From Hanleya hanleyi (lineage: Eukaryota; Mollusca; Polyplacophora; Lepidopleurida; Hanleyidae): DNA of 64,000 nt. The notes under the pieces are model-generated. The model was not told the origin of the DNA. It worked only from the letters and a program-made list of their open reading frames with translations, and ran no database searches. Made by a program: the position numbers and the translations under genes. This document shows positions 20,726 through 33,132 of this stretch, one piece after another (positions within the stretch are counted from its first letter, which is position 1; every line of letters begins with the position of its first letter). The stretch is taken from positions 1 through 64,000 of the forward strand of contig JAVTVY010018916.1 in NCBI GenBank assembly GCA_036873755.1, read 5' to 3'.

Positions 20726-22800
20726 TCGCAAGCCATCTTATAGATGGCGAAGTGTACGCAAATTTACTGTAGATTGTAACTTACCTGCAAGAAATAGTTC
20801 TGATAAAGTTAATGTCTGCGGTAGAGACAGACAACTCCTCGGCACATGTAACACCACAGGGTTGAGAATACTCAATGACAGGGCCCTATAGGTGATAAGT
20901 TTGGACACTTTCACCAGTACAGCTGAGCTATCGCTGAGCAAGCCATTTTCACCTAACACAAAGAAACCTATTAACAAAAAGAACCCTAAATGGATGGATG
21001 AAGACTTAATCCATATGCGACAAAAACTGATATACAAGGGCCAGCTCAGACATTCCCCATGGTCCATTTATCGAGGCGCTTTCTGCAGAATATCGAGTTG
21101 TAAAAAAAATTAGACGAAAGAAACAAAGACTGTTCAAAACAGATCTAATTAATAAATTGAATAATCTGCAAGAATCAAACCCCATAGCCTACTGGAACCT
21201 TTTGATAAAATTTCACCAGATGCATGATTCGAATACTTTGCAGATGTCAATACTATCCCTGACCATACGCATGATATAATCTTGGACCTACCAACGAAAT
21301 TATCCACTTTAGAAAACCAAACAACATTCAACCAATTAGACTAGAGAATTACAACAAAAGATATAAAGGATGTCATTGGAGGCCATAACAAATCTAAATC
21401 TCCTGGGCTAGACAATGTCCTGAACTAGATGATTAAAGCCAGCCAGGATATATTAACATCATGCATCTTCATGTTATTCATCTTTTCCTCTCAAGTGGTA
21501 CTAATCCTGCAGTGGCAAGAGAGTTACATTACCCCCATTCATAAGAAAGGTGATGCATACCTACCCGAAAATTACATGGGCATTAATATCAATAGCTCTC
21601 TTAGCAAATTATTTAATAACATCCTCAATAACCGGCTCGAGAAGTTTCTCGGAGAGAATGGAAGTATCCATTCCACTCAGCTTGCTTACACAAAGAATGC
21701 AAGAACATCTGACCACATGTTTATCGTGAGAACTCTGATAGACAAATATAGTACACCTTCCTCGGGAAAGTTCTCATGCTGCTTTGTCGACTTTCGGAAG
21801 GCTTTTGACAGTGCGGTTCACACAGGTCTCTTTCTGAAGCTTGCCACTCTTAACATCAGAGGTAACGTTTACAAAATAGTCAAGGATATGTATAGCAATG
21901 CCTCCTCTCGCGTGCGTGGTGGTGGGTAACACACTAACCATGCCTTTCAAGTCAAATATTGGTGTCCGAAAAGGAGACTCACTCAGTCCAAATGTATTTA
22001 AAATATTCACCAATGATCTACCCAATTATTTTGATGAATCCTGTGAACCTGTCTATTTGGGCAGTACCACCCTGAATAGCCTTATGTTTGCAGATGATGT
22101 GTAATCTCAGCTACACAAAATGGCCTATAGAAATGTCTGGACAAACTAGACCAGTTCTACATTGACTGGTGTTGTCAATATGACAAAGACTATAAAGTCC
22201 TCATATTTAACAAACTGGGTAGATTACTTGAAAGTAACTTGCACTTTCGAAGCAGGACCCTCGAGCATACAACATGCTACAAATACCTAGGAATTATTTC
22301 CCCTGCTTGTGGTAAATTCTCCAGGGCCAAGTTAGATCTATATGATAGAGGCCTCAAGACATAATTTAAATTAAGCAAACAATTGAACTTATCTGTTTAT
22401 GTTCACACGGGCCTACATATTTAATCATACCGTGGAACCCATATTGTTATATGCTAGTGCAATTTAGGGTCAATTTTAATTGTCTAAAATTGAAAAGTAT
22501 CTTTCTGACTATTTTGCTGATTGTACTGCAGCGAAACTCCATATAAATATTGTAAAACCTTGTTGGGAACTCATCGGAAAAATACTAAAGATGCAGTCTT
22601 GGGAGAGCTTGAAAGCCTACCATCTAGTTACCAGTATGGTTAAATACTGGTATAGGCTCACTACTGGTTGATTTAATAGCATTGTGTCGCAGGTTTATAA
22701 CTGTAATTATGATCCTTCAACCCATCTAGCTACATCATAACGGGTAAATCTATTTATTTTATCTTGTGTCAGCTTGGAAAATGTATTTTTTAACCACAAC

Positions 22801-22961
22801 TACACGCTTAAAACTAAAGTGTTGAAACTTACTCGTAAAGTGTTGAAATAACCCTTTAAGTGTGTCCACAGGGACAACACTTAAAGAGCAGTCCCTGTGG
22901 ACACACTTAAAGGGTTATTTCAACACTTTACGAGTAAGTTTCAACGCTTTAGTAGCGTGTA
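22801..22961. mobile_element. 161-bp hairpin MITE with TA ends
   Basis: The left arm TACACGCTTAAAACTAAAGT, CTTACTCGTAAAGTGTTGAA and CCCTTTAAGTGTGTCCACAG is mirrored almost perfectly by the right arm, with a loop of about 15 bases. Terminal TA on both sides fits a Tc1/mariner-type target duplication. No coding capacity. Inserted in the LINE 3' region. Confidence 0.75.
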
Positions 22962-23639
22962 CTATCGTCTGATAAGGAATCTATCAAAGAAATCAGAAAG
23001 AAATTAATTAATGATTTTAAATCAAACTGCAGCAAGAACATTAGTAAACCAACAGGTAAACTAAGGACGTACAAGACGTTTAAGAAAAATACCTATCCTT
23101 TGTCAAGGACAGGGAAGACCGAAAACAACTCACTGCCCTCCGCATAAGTTCCCATAAATTGGGGTAGAGTAAGGGCGCTATACAAAAACTAATGCAGATG
23201 ATAGGATTTGTCTACTATGTAATAACGGGAAAATCGAAGACGAAATGCATTTTCTAATGGCCTGTGCACATTTGAACAAATATCGTAATGTTTTCCTTGT
23301 CAATGTTACTTCCCTCTGCCCCCAGTTCAATAACTTGAGCAAAAGTGATAAACTTTGTTGGCTGTTAACAAATGAAAACTCTAAACTTTGCCGTGAACTA
23401 GCACACTATATGTCAGATAATGTTTCACTATCCGGGATGCCTCTCTATCTTCTTGATAACAATGTATAGATATTTGGATTTGGAAATGAATTTACAATGG
23501 TTTTAAAAAGTGAAATCTTCTGGCTGCGATACTTTTTGTTTGTTTGGCGCTTTGTATAATGGCTTTGGGCAATCAGTATATAAAATACTGGTTTTATATT
23601 GAAATCTAAATATACTTGTGCTCATATGGTATCCGACCG

Positions 23640-24520
23640 GAATAGATTTCATAACATAATTATTGATGACATGATTGTGTAATAACTTATCATGATATTT
23701 ATTACAGACATTCTTCTATTGAGATTAGTGAAACCAATCAACAACAACAACAAATACAAACATCCATATTCACGGAAGTTATCGTTGTCATCAAACGAAA
23801 TATATAAAGGATGCATGATGTGTAAATAACGGTTTCAATAGTGCCATGCTTACAAAATCTGTTACAGATGTGCTCGTGATACGCATATGAAATGTCATTG
23901 CGCGCATGATACCACAAATTCGACAAAATTTTCTCTTTTTTCTTCTTGATTTAAAACAATTACGGTCATAACTCTTATTCAACGAGATTATCATTGAAAT
24001 CATAAAATGTACGGGCGCACCAGGCACCGCAAGCCATAAATCACAGATTCGCCGCGGGTATCGTGCTTCATAACTGACCCATAACGACCCTTAAGTATAT
24101 AATAGATAATTTGAATATGCATCTCATTGTATTTTGTATGTTGTATGTAACACGCTTCAAAGAGCCTCCACATCCTACCTTGATTATAGTTGCATGTTCA
24201 TTTAAAAATGCAAATTTTGTTGAATAATCAGCTGATTTTTTCAAAGAGTAAGCATTTCGAAGAGAGTATAAAGACGTGCGCGTTTGGTCGACAGAATCAG
24301 AAACAAAGACCTCTTCAACCACAGAAGTTTGTAGGACTGCTCTGTTGGTAAGTATATATTTATTCATGCTCTCTTTGTACGATTATCGCATAACTTGATA
24401 AGATATACAGCGTCCGTGATTCTCTTGAGCGGAGATGTTTTCAGTTAACTGGTGCAGTGTATATCACACACTCTGATTACAAATGGTTTGGAAATCGAGA
24501 ATCTCCATTCTTCTATCTCT
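23640..24520. other. Non-coding stretch after the LINE
   Basis: Only unremarkable AT-rich sequence is seen. No exon or repeat is supported. Confidence 0.4.
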
Positions 24521-24530
24521 GAGGCAATAC

Positions 24531-24655
24531 AGGAATAAAACATTACCGGTATATGTCGTGTAGTACACACTGGGTATGTATTCCTATACCTCTATATAGG
24601 CATGCCCAGTGTGTACTACTCTATACATATACCGGTGATGTTTTATTCCTTTACT
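24531..24655. repeat. Foldback inverted repeat
   Basis: GGAATAAAACATTACCGGTA and GTAGTACACACTGGG are mirrored by CCCAGTGTGTACTAC and TACCGGTGATGTTTTATTCC. Arms of about 50 bp surround a small loop. Probably a hairpin MITE. Confidence 0.7.
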
Positions 24656-24669
24656 CTCTAAAACAATAC

Positions 24670-25005
24670 TCGAGTGAAATGTCACTCAAGTAAGGATGGA
24701 AATTCCTCCCACTCAAGCACTTGAGTGAAAAGTTCAGTGAATTCCGCTCTAGTTGAGTGAGTGCAACTTGAGTGGAATCAACTTCACTCAAGTTACCAAC
24801 TCAAACTTGAGTGAATTTGGGTGTATTTCTCTCTAATTGAGTGAATTTGGGTGTATTTCTCTCTAATTGAGTGAATTTGGGTGTATTTCTCTCTAATTGA
24901 GTGAATTTGGGTGTATTTGTCTCTAATTGAGTGAATTTCACTCGAAGCTGAGTGAATTTCACTTGCACTTGAGTGAATTGCACTCAAAACGAGTGGGAAG
25001 AATTT
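24670..25005. repeat. CACTCAAG-rich block with a 30-bp tandem repeat
   Basis: Many CACTCAAG, CTTGAGTG and CTCAAGTTGAGTG-like motifs occur here. Within 24806-24940 a 30-bp unit (TTGAGTGAATTTGGGTGTAT followed by TTCTCTCTAA) repeats four to five times. CACTCAAG resembles the NK2-class homeodomain site. The flanks hold imperfect inverted copies of the motif, so it may be a MITE-like family. Confidence 0.55.
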
Positions 25006-25218
25006 TCGCTCAAGTTCTTATAGAGAGTATATATGTGATCAATAAACCATTGGTTTGCGAGTACTCTAGTTCGGTCTAGATCCGACAAATTACAGATTTA
25101 AAAATCCAGTACATTTACGCATATCTTGGGACTGATCAGTGCTATTATATATGCAGTAATTTCACATTTCTGTCCAGAAAAGTCACTGAGAAGTTTTGAC
25201 CAGTAACTTACTGTACCT

Positions 25219-25790
25219 AGTCTGTCCATTTTAATTAGTCTACTTTGAAGCTTGTCAAAAATCAGCAGTTAACTCATAATATATCACGCTTGAAATAACT
25301 TTGCAATTCTCTCCCTACACAACTCCAGTACAGTTGTTTCATGTACCGAGACTCAATTACATAGGGAAACGTCATAAATTATTCGTGTTGTGTAGCACAA
25401 AGGTCAGCAATATCGTGTATGGTCATAGAGATGTGTACGGTTTATCATTCGGCAATTTCACTGGGTATGGGATACAAGCGACACTCCCACGAACCGCCTG
25501 TTATTACTTTTTACGGCATTAATGACTTTTGTGCCAATGAACATGAATATATTATGACGTCTTCCTATGTAATTGAGGCCCGGTACATGAAACAACTTTA
25601 CTGGACTTTTATATGGAGAGAATTAAAAAGATGTTTCAAGCCAGATATATAATCGATATCACGGAGAAATGGTAGTCATTTTGTAGAGTTCCGCTTGTTC
25701 TACAAGCTGCAAAAAAAGTAAATTTAAGCAGAGTTAAATATTGATTTCTGACCATCTCCAAAGTAGACGACTAATTAAAATGGACAGACT
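25219..25790. mobile_element. Long inverted-repeat element (~570 bp)
   Basis: AGTCTGTCCATTTTAATTAG at 25219 is mirrored by CTAATTAAAATGGACAGACT ending at 25790. A second inner pair, CAGTTGTTTCATGTACC (about 25331-25347) and GGTACATGAAACAACTTTAC (about 25582), is also inverted. This fits a foldback or MITE with about 130-200 bp imperfect arms. No protein is encoded. Confidence 0.65.
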
Positions 25791-26094
25791 TTGGTAGTAT
25801 AACTATATGGTATCGTTCAGTTACTGATAGCTACCGAGCATTTACTGTACAGTTCCATGCAATCAACGACTGAACGGGTTTTACGCCCGCAAACTAAGTA
25901 GTAATTCCCAGAATCTGTACAGTATCGATCAGTTTACGCATTGACAGAGACCATTCTTTACTGAACTGCTCAGTTAATAACCCCAAACTATTGGCATGAA
26001 GATTTCTGCGTAGAAAACGGCTCTGTTACTGTTAAGAAATATAAAAAAAAAAGACTTTCTAAACAGTACCGGGGTACTGATAGATTGGGGGCTG

Positions 26095-26230
26095 AAAGTC
26101 ACTCAACTTGAGTGATATTTATCACTCGAGTGCTTGAGTTGGATGAATTTGTGAGATGCTTATTTGATGGTTGGCCATTGTTACATGGTACCCGTTATGG
26201 AATTGAAAAAACACAAATTTGTTTCGGTAA
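26095..26230 (+). repeat. CACTCAACTTGAGTG repeat, copy 1
   Basis: ACTCAACTTGAGTGATATTT, ATCACTCGAGTGCTTGAG and GATGCTTATTTGATGGTTGG here are repeated almost exactly at 26866-26995. Spacing of the two copies is about 770 bases, in the same orientation. Confidence 0.65.
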
Positions 26231-26865
26231 AAATCGAATTTGACCCAAATTTTGGATCAGTCACGTCTATACCCAAAAATATTGAGTCAGATTGATCTCA
26301 ATATTCAAGGCGCATGCGCTGGTGAGGCAAGCACTGGAATATCGCTCTCTGTTGGCGGTTTATCTGTTCCCGATGCACAATAGACCTGAAACCTCATGAC
26401 GTTTTATCCCACTTCTATCCCATCATGCAATGTACATCCATGACAATTAAATGGCAGTTGAGGTCCTTGACGAGGTCTCTGGACTGGAAAAACCGGAAGA
26501 GCAAACTGTAATTTGGTGTGTCGGGCTACATTTAGGACTTCACGCCTTGCGGCACATGCACTGTGCGCTGACAATTAAATTAGTGTCGTGCTACATAAGC
26601 ACGTGGCATGTAGATGAATGGATGGACAAATCATCACGTGATTGAAAGGGAGATAAAACGTCATCGGGGTTTGGGTATATTAGCCCATTTGCATGGAGTT
26701 GGTTGCTTCGAAACCGCCGAGTCTCCCCATGTTCAGTTTCAATTTCGAATTCGAGTCTCGCGTGAGATCACGATTTTGGTAACCACAAGTAACTCAAGTT
26801 GAGCGAAGTTCATTCCACTCAAGTTAATTTCTACTCAATTTGATCTCACTCAACTTGAGTGAAAG

Positions 26866-26995
26866 TCACTCAACTTGAGTGACATTTATCACTCGAGTGC
26901 TTGAGTGGGATGAATTTGTGGGATGCTTATTTGATGGTTGGCAATTGTTACATGGTATCCGTTATTGAATTAGAAAACACCAATTTGTTTTTCGA
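26866..26995 (+). repeat. CACTCAACTTGAGTG repeat, copy 2, upstream of the secreted-protein gene
   Basis: The second copy of the 26095-26230 block, preceded by additional CACTCAAGTTAATTTCTACT and CAATTTGATCTCACTCAAC palindromic motifs at 26800-26865. It ends about 140 bases before the start codon at 27135, so it may form part of that promoter region. Confidence 0.6.
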
Positions 26996-27134
26996 GTGTA
27001 TCGGACTGACCACATCTGTCATGATTGTTTATTTGCATTATTCTCTATGTTTTATATATCAAAACCCGTCAATCACAATATATACTGACAATTCGAACAA
27101 AATATCATTTCAGATCAATTCTCATCATTCCAAG

Positions 27135-30100
27135 ATGGTCACTGCCGTGTGGATAGGAATTGCTGCGCTCTTGGTGCTCTGGTCGGATGTCAACGCAGTA
27201 CGAGTTTTATATCCATCATATCCAAAGCCCGGAAAACCAATACCAATTCCTCCTAAGTATCCTGTTAATCCACCAAAAGAAGAGACCGTTTGCGTATGTA
27301 ACTGCAAATTTGACGGGTGTGATACTTGCCCCGACCCCCCCGACGACGGTAAGACACTTAGCCCATTGCAATCATCAACGCGATCTGTGAGTTACCATGC
27401 AAGGTCGCTCTACAGGTATAATGAAATGAATACATCGTAGGTGGCCGTGTGCAAACGATCAGAGGTATTAGGATATAAGTATGAGCTGGCTCGGGATTGG
27501 TCAATAAGTGAAGACCGGCCTGCTAGTAGGAAAACAGATGATAAATTCGTAAATGATATTTGAAAATGTTACCAAACTCTGTTGATATTTCTTTCACTCC
27601 GTTTACAAAGAGCATTCTGTGCGTATCTAATTCCGCTTAAACCCGTACTGTGAGCCGTATATTTACTTATTAATTTCCACTTGAACAGCTTCAATAAATG
27701 CGCGACTGAGATACCAAGGCGACGTCTTAGGATCCTCCGTATTCTAGTCCGAATGTGAGGTGCCGAGAAAGGTCTTCGTTTGGAGTCATAGTCGCCAGAC
27801 GTCGTCAATGTTTCCCACCTATTACATATCTCATCAATTTATGCTTGCCAAGAATTAATTATTGACAGTGATATTCACATATTGAGGTAATCTAACTTGT
27901 CTTCGTTCCAGCTGAAGTTTGTGAATGGCAGCTTGTATTTAAAGAAAGAGCCGGACAAGGCCAAAACGTGTTCGATGACTGGACCAGTGCAGATCCAATC
28001 AATGAAGGCGATCCCCTTGCGATGGACCTCACCAATGCTTTACCATTCAAAAGCCCTTTTCTCAGTGAGTGGAACCTGAACACGAAGGTCAAAGAGGTAA
28101 AGAAACAAAACATACTGGGTTCTTTCTGTATCGCATCTACCTAAATATCTTGGATAATTTTCAGTCTAGGTAAACCAGGTATATCATGAAAATACCATAT
28201 TGTACTTATATTACGTTATGAAAGCTCAGATAGCCCTGATGTGAGATATATTATATTCCGTGATGTTATATCTGAGTTTATTGTGATTGGGTATACTCTT
28301 ATGGCATGCAATGATATAAGAGGGGCAATAATAGGATCAATATAATGAAAATGCAATCCTTAGGTCCAAACCTAAATAAATCGTTATATGATCTTCTGGA
28401 TTTCTCCCCGAAATATACGTGAGATATACAATCCTTAGTTCCAAACCTAAATACAATCCTTATAATCTTCTGGATTCTCCCTGTACTACACGGGAGATAT
28501 ACAATCCTCAGGAGATATACAATCCTCATCATCTTCTGGAGTTCTCCCCGAAATACACGTGAGATGTACAATCCTTGCGTACAAACCTATACTATCGTTA
28601 TGATCTTCTGGATTCCTCCCTAAAGCACAGGAGATTCCATAATACGTTATGAAATTTTCCTTAAAAATTTAGTAAAATCTTCGTACACAACCACGTGACT
28701 GGCTCAGTTGCCCAAGCCTCGTTTTCGATCTCACAATCTGTAAAAATCCATGACACAAAGGAATAGTCTGTCATGTGGTATTCGTTTGATGCTATACAGT
28801 CGGGGAATATTCCTTGAAAGTCTGGATTATCGAATCTGACCACAAAACTAAATATTTAAGGATAATTCACGCTCAAGAAGATCAGACTCATATAGCTCTG
28901 GAAATAATCTAACATATATGGGGGTCGCCATTCTTTTCTTTAGTAGTAGTACGACTTAAGAAAAATACATGAGCCTTCCCAGTACGAGTTGCTGCATGTT
29001 AAATTAACCTTCGTTCGCAATACGCATAAATGGTTCTGTTATTTCAGACATTTTTTAACCCGATCTTCGTCTGACCTCTGGCCACGACGACAGATAGTAT
29101 ATCTGGGGTCAGATGAAGCTCGGACTAACATTTTTAATGAGGAAATTAACCTCAATTAATTTGTTTTGAAAAGGATATGTGAAGTTAATATGATAAAAGC
29201 TCCTTTGGGTGACGGTAATGAAGCTAATGTTTCCCCAATCCAAATGCTACCAAATCAGATTGTTCTTTGTGTAAAGTCCTTCGTTGGAATGCCTCAAAAA
29301 TACCAAAATATACAAGAGAGCACATTTTGATAAACCATAAATACGTGTATATGCAAGTGACCACCGCAGTTCTTTCGAGGCTGATATTTCAGTATGTAAA
29401 CTTCAAGAAAAATAGGATTTTCAGGTTTTGAAGTGGAAAACTAGGCTTTATCACCGTCATTCCTTCATAAGCCCGTGGAAGCTAACGTGATCTACTGAGT
29501 CAAGTATATAACATGACTGATATTATTATCAGATAAAATCAGAGTCGTTTTACTTGACTATAGATATACCCCGCTAAAAATGTACTTGGAATCCTAATTG
29601 TGAAGTAGAATCGAAGCTGTAAGGTAGGCTATGTTTATTGGTAACTGGTTCACTTCTCGTGTTTTACAGGTGAAAGTCGTATTGATCGATATCGTCGGTG
29701 GTACCCCTACTCCCGTGGTATGGTTTCTGTTTGACGGTGTTGCCTCCACTAAGAACGACTGGTTCTCCCAGGCGCGTATCATATCCACAGACCGTTACCC
29801 TGATATCAAGGAAGAGATGCTAAATGGTTTCGACTCCATCTCCGGGTGAGCATTGAAACAGCCGGATCTGGCAAATATACACATATCTGTCATATCCCCA
29901 AGGCCAAGTAGTGTTAGTGCATTAATTATCCTTTCAGGTTAATATATCGGACGAAATAATGATAGACATCGCTAATACGCTAGAAGATATAACCGGTTTA
30001 CCTCAGCAAATCTATTGTTCGAAACTGATATATGTAAAAGCCCATTTTAGTGAAACATAATAATTCAAGCGGTTGATGGTGAATGACCTTTATTATACAG

Positions 30101-32704
30101 CCAAACGATGAGTGCCCTGAACAGACGATTCCACCTGCAGACGCCGGGTAACGGATGTCCTGGATCTTGTGGATTCATGACTGTGTTTGACATGGGCAGT
30201 GTTAACGATTGTCGCGATATGGTACCAAAGCCGTATTTCGCGTACAGTATTCTACCTGGTTGTGGCATATGGGAGAACCCAGCCCAGAGTAAGTGTATTT
30301 TTTCAAACTTTTCTTTGTACGTTTGTAATTTGTGAACGACCAGTGGAAGTTGATGGTGGGTGTAGCATTAATTTTACGACGAAAAGGATGTTTTTCCTCA
30401 TGTATTACACATCTTCATACCCGTTTCTTCGTTCAGACTTCGAATTAGCATTGAGAGCGGACCACCAGCTTTGCTCAATAGAATTTATAAATAGAAACGA
30501 AACGGCCATTGATCAGATTTTATGAAGGTTTATTCTCCTGACTTGTATAAAAATGAATGCATTTTATCTCTTGCGTAACATCCATTTCTTCCTATAAATT
30601 TAATGAAAAGCGATTAACTGATATGGTGCTTTTTTAACAGATTATTTGAGAAATTCAATCACAAAATGCCCGGTCCTAAAGCCCAAAGACAACAGTCTCA
30701 AACGCAAAGACCGCACATCCAGCTGTAATGAATTGCCTTTAGTATATGATACCAGTAACATGAATATAATAATTCTTGGATTTTTGGGTTAAACCTATCT
30801 GGCCTGGGCTTTTTGGGACCTGTCTAGGCCTTGGTTGGGGGGGGATCCCCTAATTACTTTTCTCACCCCTTCAGCTAGGGGGTTGAAACTTACCACACTA
30901 TACCGTTGGGTCAAGCTCTACCAGAAAATATTTTAAAAATCCAAGATGGCCGCTGTAACGTCATCTTCAAATACAGCATTTTTTGGTCAATTTTTCGGTC
31001 AGATTTTTCGATTTTTTTATTTATGCAATTTCTCCGCAAAAAGTGCATGATAAATTAGTAAATATTAATGTGATGTGAAATAAAATAGTTTTTGCCCACA
31101 TCGCGGAAAAGCAGAAATGTTGAAGAAAAATGACGAAAACATCACTTTTCTGGTTCCCCATGTGGCCGCCATCTTGTATTTACCTATTCATGATTCTCTC
31201 CTCGGAGGGTTATGTAAATATGCTCAAAATAACCCCAATATGATGAACTATAAAGTCACAGAGTGTCAGTTTTTTTGTGTCGTTCCTCCCAGGCCTGGTA
31301 GGGCTAAGGATTTCGGGCACCTCTGGTGCCTCATGTTGATGCAAATAAGCTTTCAGTCTTGGATAAAGCGAGTATTTCTGCCATCAAATCTTAAACTACC
31401 CTGCAAACACTAGATAATGAGTTGCATGCCTTCGTGGGTATATTGGCATATTACAGTTAAGGCACGCAGCATATGGATACGGTCTGCAACATAGGATAAT
31501 CTTTAAATAATCAGGTGCTTTTCAACCATAATTTACATGTAATCCTTAGTTTTAATAACTGTTTTTAGGAAAACATGACTTAGCTGAGTTAAAAGATAGG
31601 ACCCGGACATCGACAAATAACCTAACGGACATTCAATCCTAGCGGACATTCTCCCTATCGGACATTCTTCCCTATCAAACAGTCTTCCCTACTGGACCTT
31701 CTTCCCAATACAGGACATTCTTCCCTACCAAACAGGCTTCCCTACCGGACTTTCTTTCCAATACAGGACATTCTTCCCTACCAGACATTCTTTCCTATCA
31801 AACATTCTTCTCTACCGGACATTCTTCCCAACCGGACATTCTTGCCTACCAAACATTCTTCCCAACCGGACATTCTTCTCTACCGGACATTCTTCCCTAC
31901 CGGACATTCTTCCCTACCAAACATTCTTCCCTACCGGACATTCTTCCCTACCGGACATTCTTCCCTGCCGGACATTCTTCCCTACCAAACATTCTTCCCT
32001 GCCAGACATTCTTCCCGGCCGGACATTCTTCCCGGCCGGACATTGTTTCCTACCGGAAATTCTTTTTCTTTTACACTAACATGATTATCAAGTCGTAAAA
32101 CTTTTCTAAGAACGCAGAGTTTCACACGACGAGAGATGGAACTGTTAAACGGGTTACTTTTACACCGGTAACGAAGCCGAATTTGTCCAATCCAAACCTA
32201 TGAAATAGTATTTCATCTCAGAAATATCAGCCTAAAACAGTTGCGATATTCAACGGCATAAAAATGAACTTATATGAACTTATACTTATATGATCAAAAT
32301 GTGCTTCCTGACCAATTTCGGTATTTTTCAGGCATGTATACGGAAGATTTTCATTCTTGTTTCTTTCAAGTAATCAAACCTCCCAATAAATCGTGTTAAA
32401 ATATAATTTTGGTTTGAGGCGTCATTGTTGTTGTTACAAGAGAAAATCCTCTTTGTTACAAGAGAAGATGCCGATGGTTACAAATTGAGAGAGCCATTGC
32501 GCATGCAGGGTATCAAAACAATCGGTCAGGATAATAAATATCCGATATTTGTGCACTGTCAATCGTGTATCAACCGGTAAATATTTCATCATATAGCTAA
32601 TTGTATAAACCATCCTTTTTTGCTCTCTCGTTTCAGCAAGCCTTGCAGATGTTCTGGCAGTATACGTCAAGACCTGCCCAATTATATGGCCAGAGCTCGC
32701 TTAA
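27135..32704 (+). CDS. Secreted cysteine-containing protein, five coding exons (~276 residues), family unknown
   Basis: Exons are 27135-27348, 27912-28096, 29670-29845, 30101-30288 and 32637-32704. Every junction is GT-AG and the phases match (1, 0, 2, 1). Total coding length is 831 bases with stop TAA. Residues 1-21 (MVTAVWIGIAALLVLWSDVNA) are cut short here: they form a hydrophobic signal peptide ending in VNA. A proline-lysine-rich segment (PKPGKPIPIPPKYP) and a cysteine cluster (VCVCNCKFDGCDTC) follow. The main domain contains KVVLIDIVGG, VVWFLFDGV, NDWFSQARI, RRFHLQTPGNGCPG and CGFMTVFD. The last exon adds SLADVLAVYVKTC. There are no membrane segments. I recall similar secreted molluscan proteins without known function. 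A 5' UTR exon may join at about 27114 (TTTCAG). Introns 2 and 4 contain minisatellites. Confidence 0.7.
28340..28640 (+). repeat. Tandem repeat of ~70 bp in intron 2
   Basis: ATGATCTTCTGGATTTCTCC, ACGTGAGATATACAATCCT and TTCCAAACCTAAATA recur four to five times with spacing about 68-74 bases. Within an intron of the secreted-protein gene. Confidence 0.65.
30780..31420. other. Intron 4 sequence with possible dispersed repeat
   Basis: Contains CCAAGATGGCCGCTGTAACG, CATGTGGCCGCCATCTTG and TTTTTTGGTCAATTTTTCGG, which resemble fragments of a dispersed repeat. No supported exon. Confidence 0.3.
31625..32070 (+). repeat. 17-bp minisatellite (GGACATTCTTCCCTACC)
   Basis: About 25 copies of GGACATTCTTCCCTACC with variants (AAACATTC, CCGGCCGG). 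It lies in intron 4 of the secreted-protein gene. The open frame across it is a by-product of repetition. Confidence 0.85.
32083..32345. repeat. Dispersed repeat, related to 9918 and 29200
   Basis: GATTATCAAGTCGTAAAAC and GATGGAACTGTTAAACGG match 9930-10005. ATCAAAATGTGCTTCCTGAC and GGTATTTTTCAGGC match, in inverted sense, about 29285-29335. All belong to a dispersed family; two copies lie in introns of the same gene. Confidence 0.4.
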
Positions 32705-33016
32705 ATCGAACACAGTGCCAAACTTGTCAAATTTATTTATTACATGGTTAATATGATGTGAATATGGTTTATCTATTTATTTTATCAGATTAATCCGGTG
32801 TAAATATGATCTATTTGTGTCATCCTAACCTAAGTCCTATATGCAACCTACAGCAACGTAAACGTTGCTGAAATCACATCAACCACATATCTGTATTTTT
32901 GAGCGCGACGTTAATTAAAGGAGTAGTTACGGTAACATAAGATAAACTCCCTTTGATCTTACGTTATAAAGCCAAAAATTATTTTCGGTAATTCTGTACA
33001 AAAAGCTGCGTTCCGT

Positions 33017-33132
33017 ACACATGTGTTTGGCAAGTTAATTATCTGGTGGGAGGAGGGGATGGGGTGGTATCGTCAACAATACCCCCCTCCCCACCCTCCC
33101 CCCTAGCTAATTAACTTGCCAAACACCTGTGG
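33017..33132. repeat. Foldback inverted repeat
   Basis: ACATGTGTTTGGCAAGTTAA and GGTGGGAGGAGGGGATGGGG are mirrored by CCCCTCCCCACCCTCCCCCC and TTAACTTGCCAAACACCTGT. Arms are about 50 bp. Confidence 0.7.

Larger units (their letters stand above)
19440..23469 (+). pseudogene. LINE ORF2 remnant: AP-type endonuclease, reverse transcriptase, C-terminal zinc knuckle
   Basis: The endonuclease region starts GLNICSWNVN at about 19446 and continues after a MITE with FTVIDLCETHCDKDDD, GYNCFRSRT and NFGGLAICARQEIW. A further block (GRDRQLL, GLRILNDRA) follows a second insertion. The reverse transcriptase includes SYITPIHKKGD, CFVDFRKAFDS (about 21777) and the catalytic FADDV (about 22088). The end carries CLLCNNGKIEDEMHFLMAC, a typical C-C-H-C knuckle. 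Numerous stops and shifts show it is dead. Confidence 0.75.
18400..23520 (+). mobile_element. Decayed non-LTR retrotransposon with four nested insertions
   Basis: An ORF1 with an SGNH/esterase-like end is followed by an ORF2 with endonuclease, reverse transcriptase and a C-terminal cysteine-histidine knuckle. Stops and frameshifts are scattered throughout. Foreign pieces lie at 18804-19020 (SINE), 19530-19858, 20363-20725 and 22801-22961. When these are ignored, the protein blocks follow in the expected order. Clade is uncertain. Confidence 0.75.

Noticed and set aside
31842..32084. 80-residue ORF rich in FFPTGHSS-like repeats
   Set aside because: It is the 17-bp minisatellite read in frame, inside an intron.
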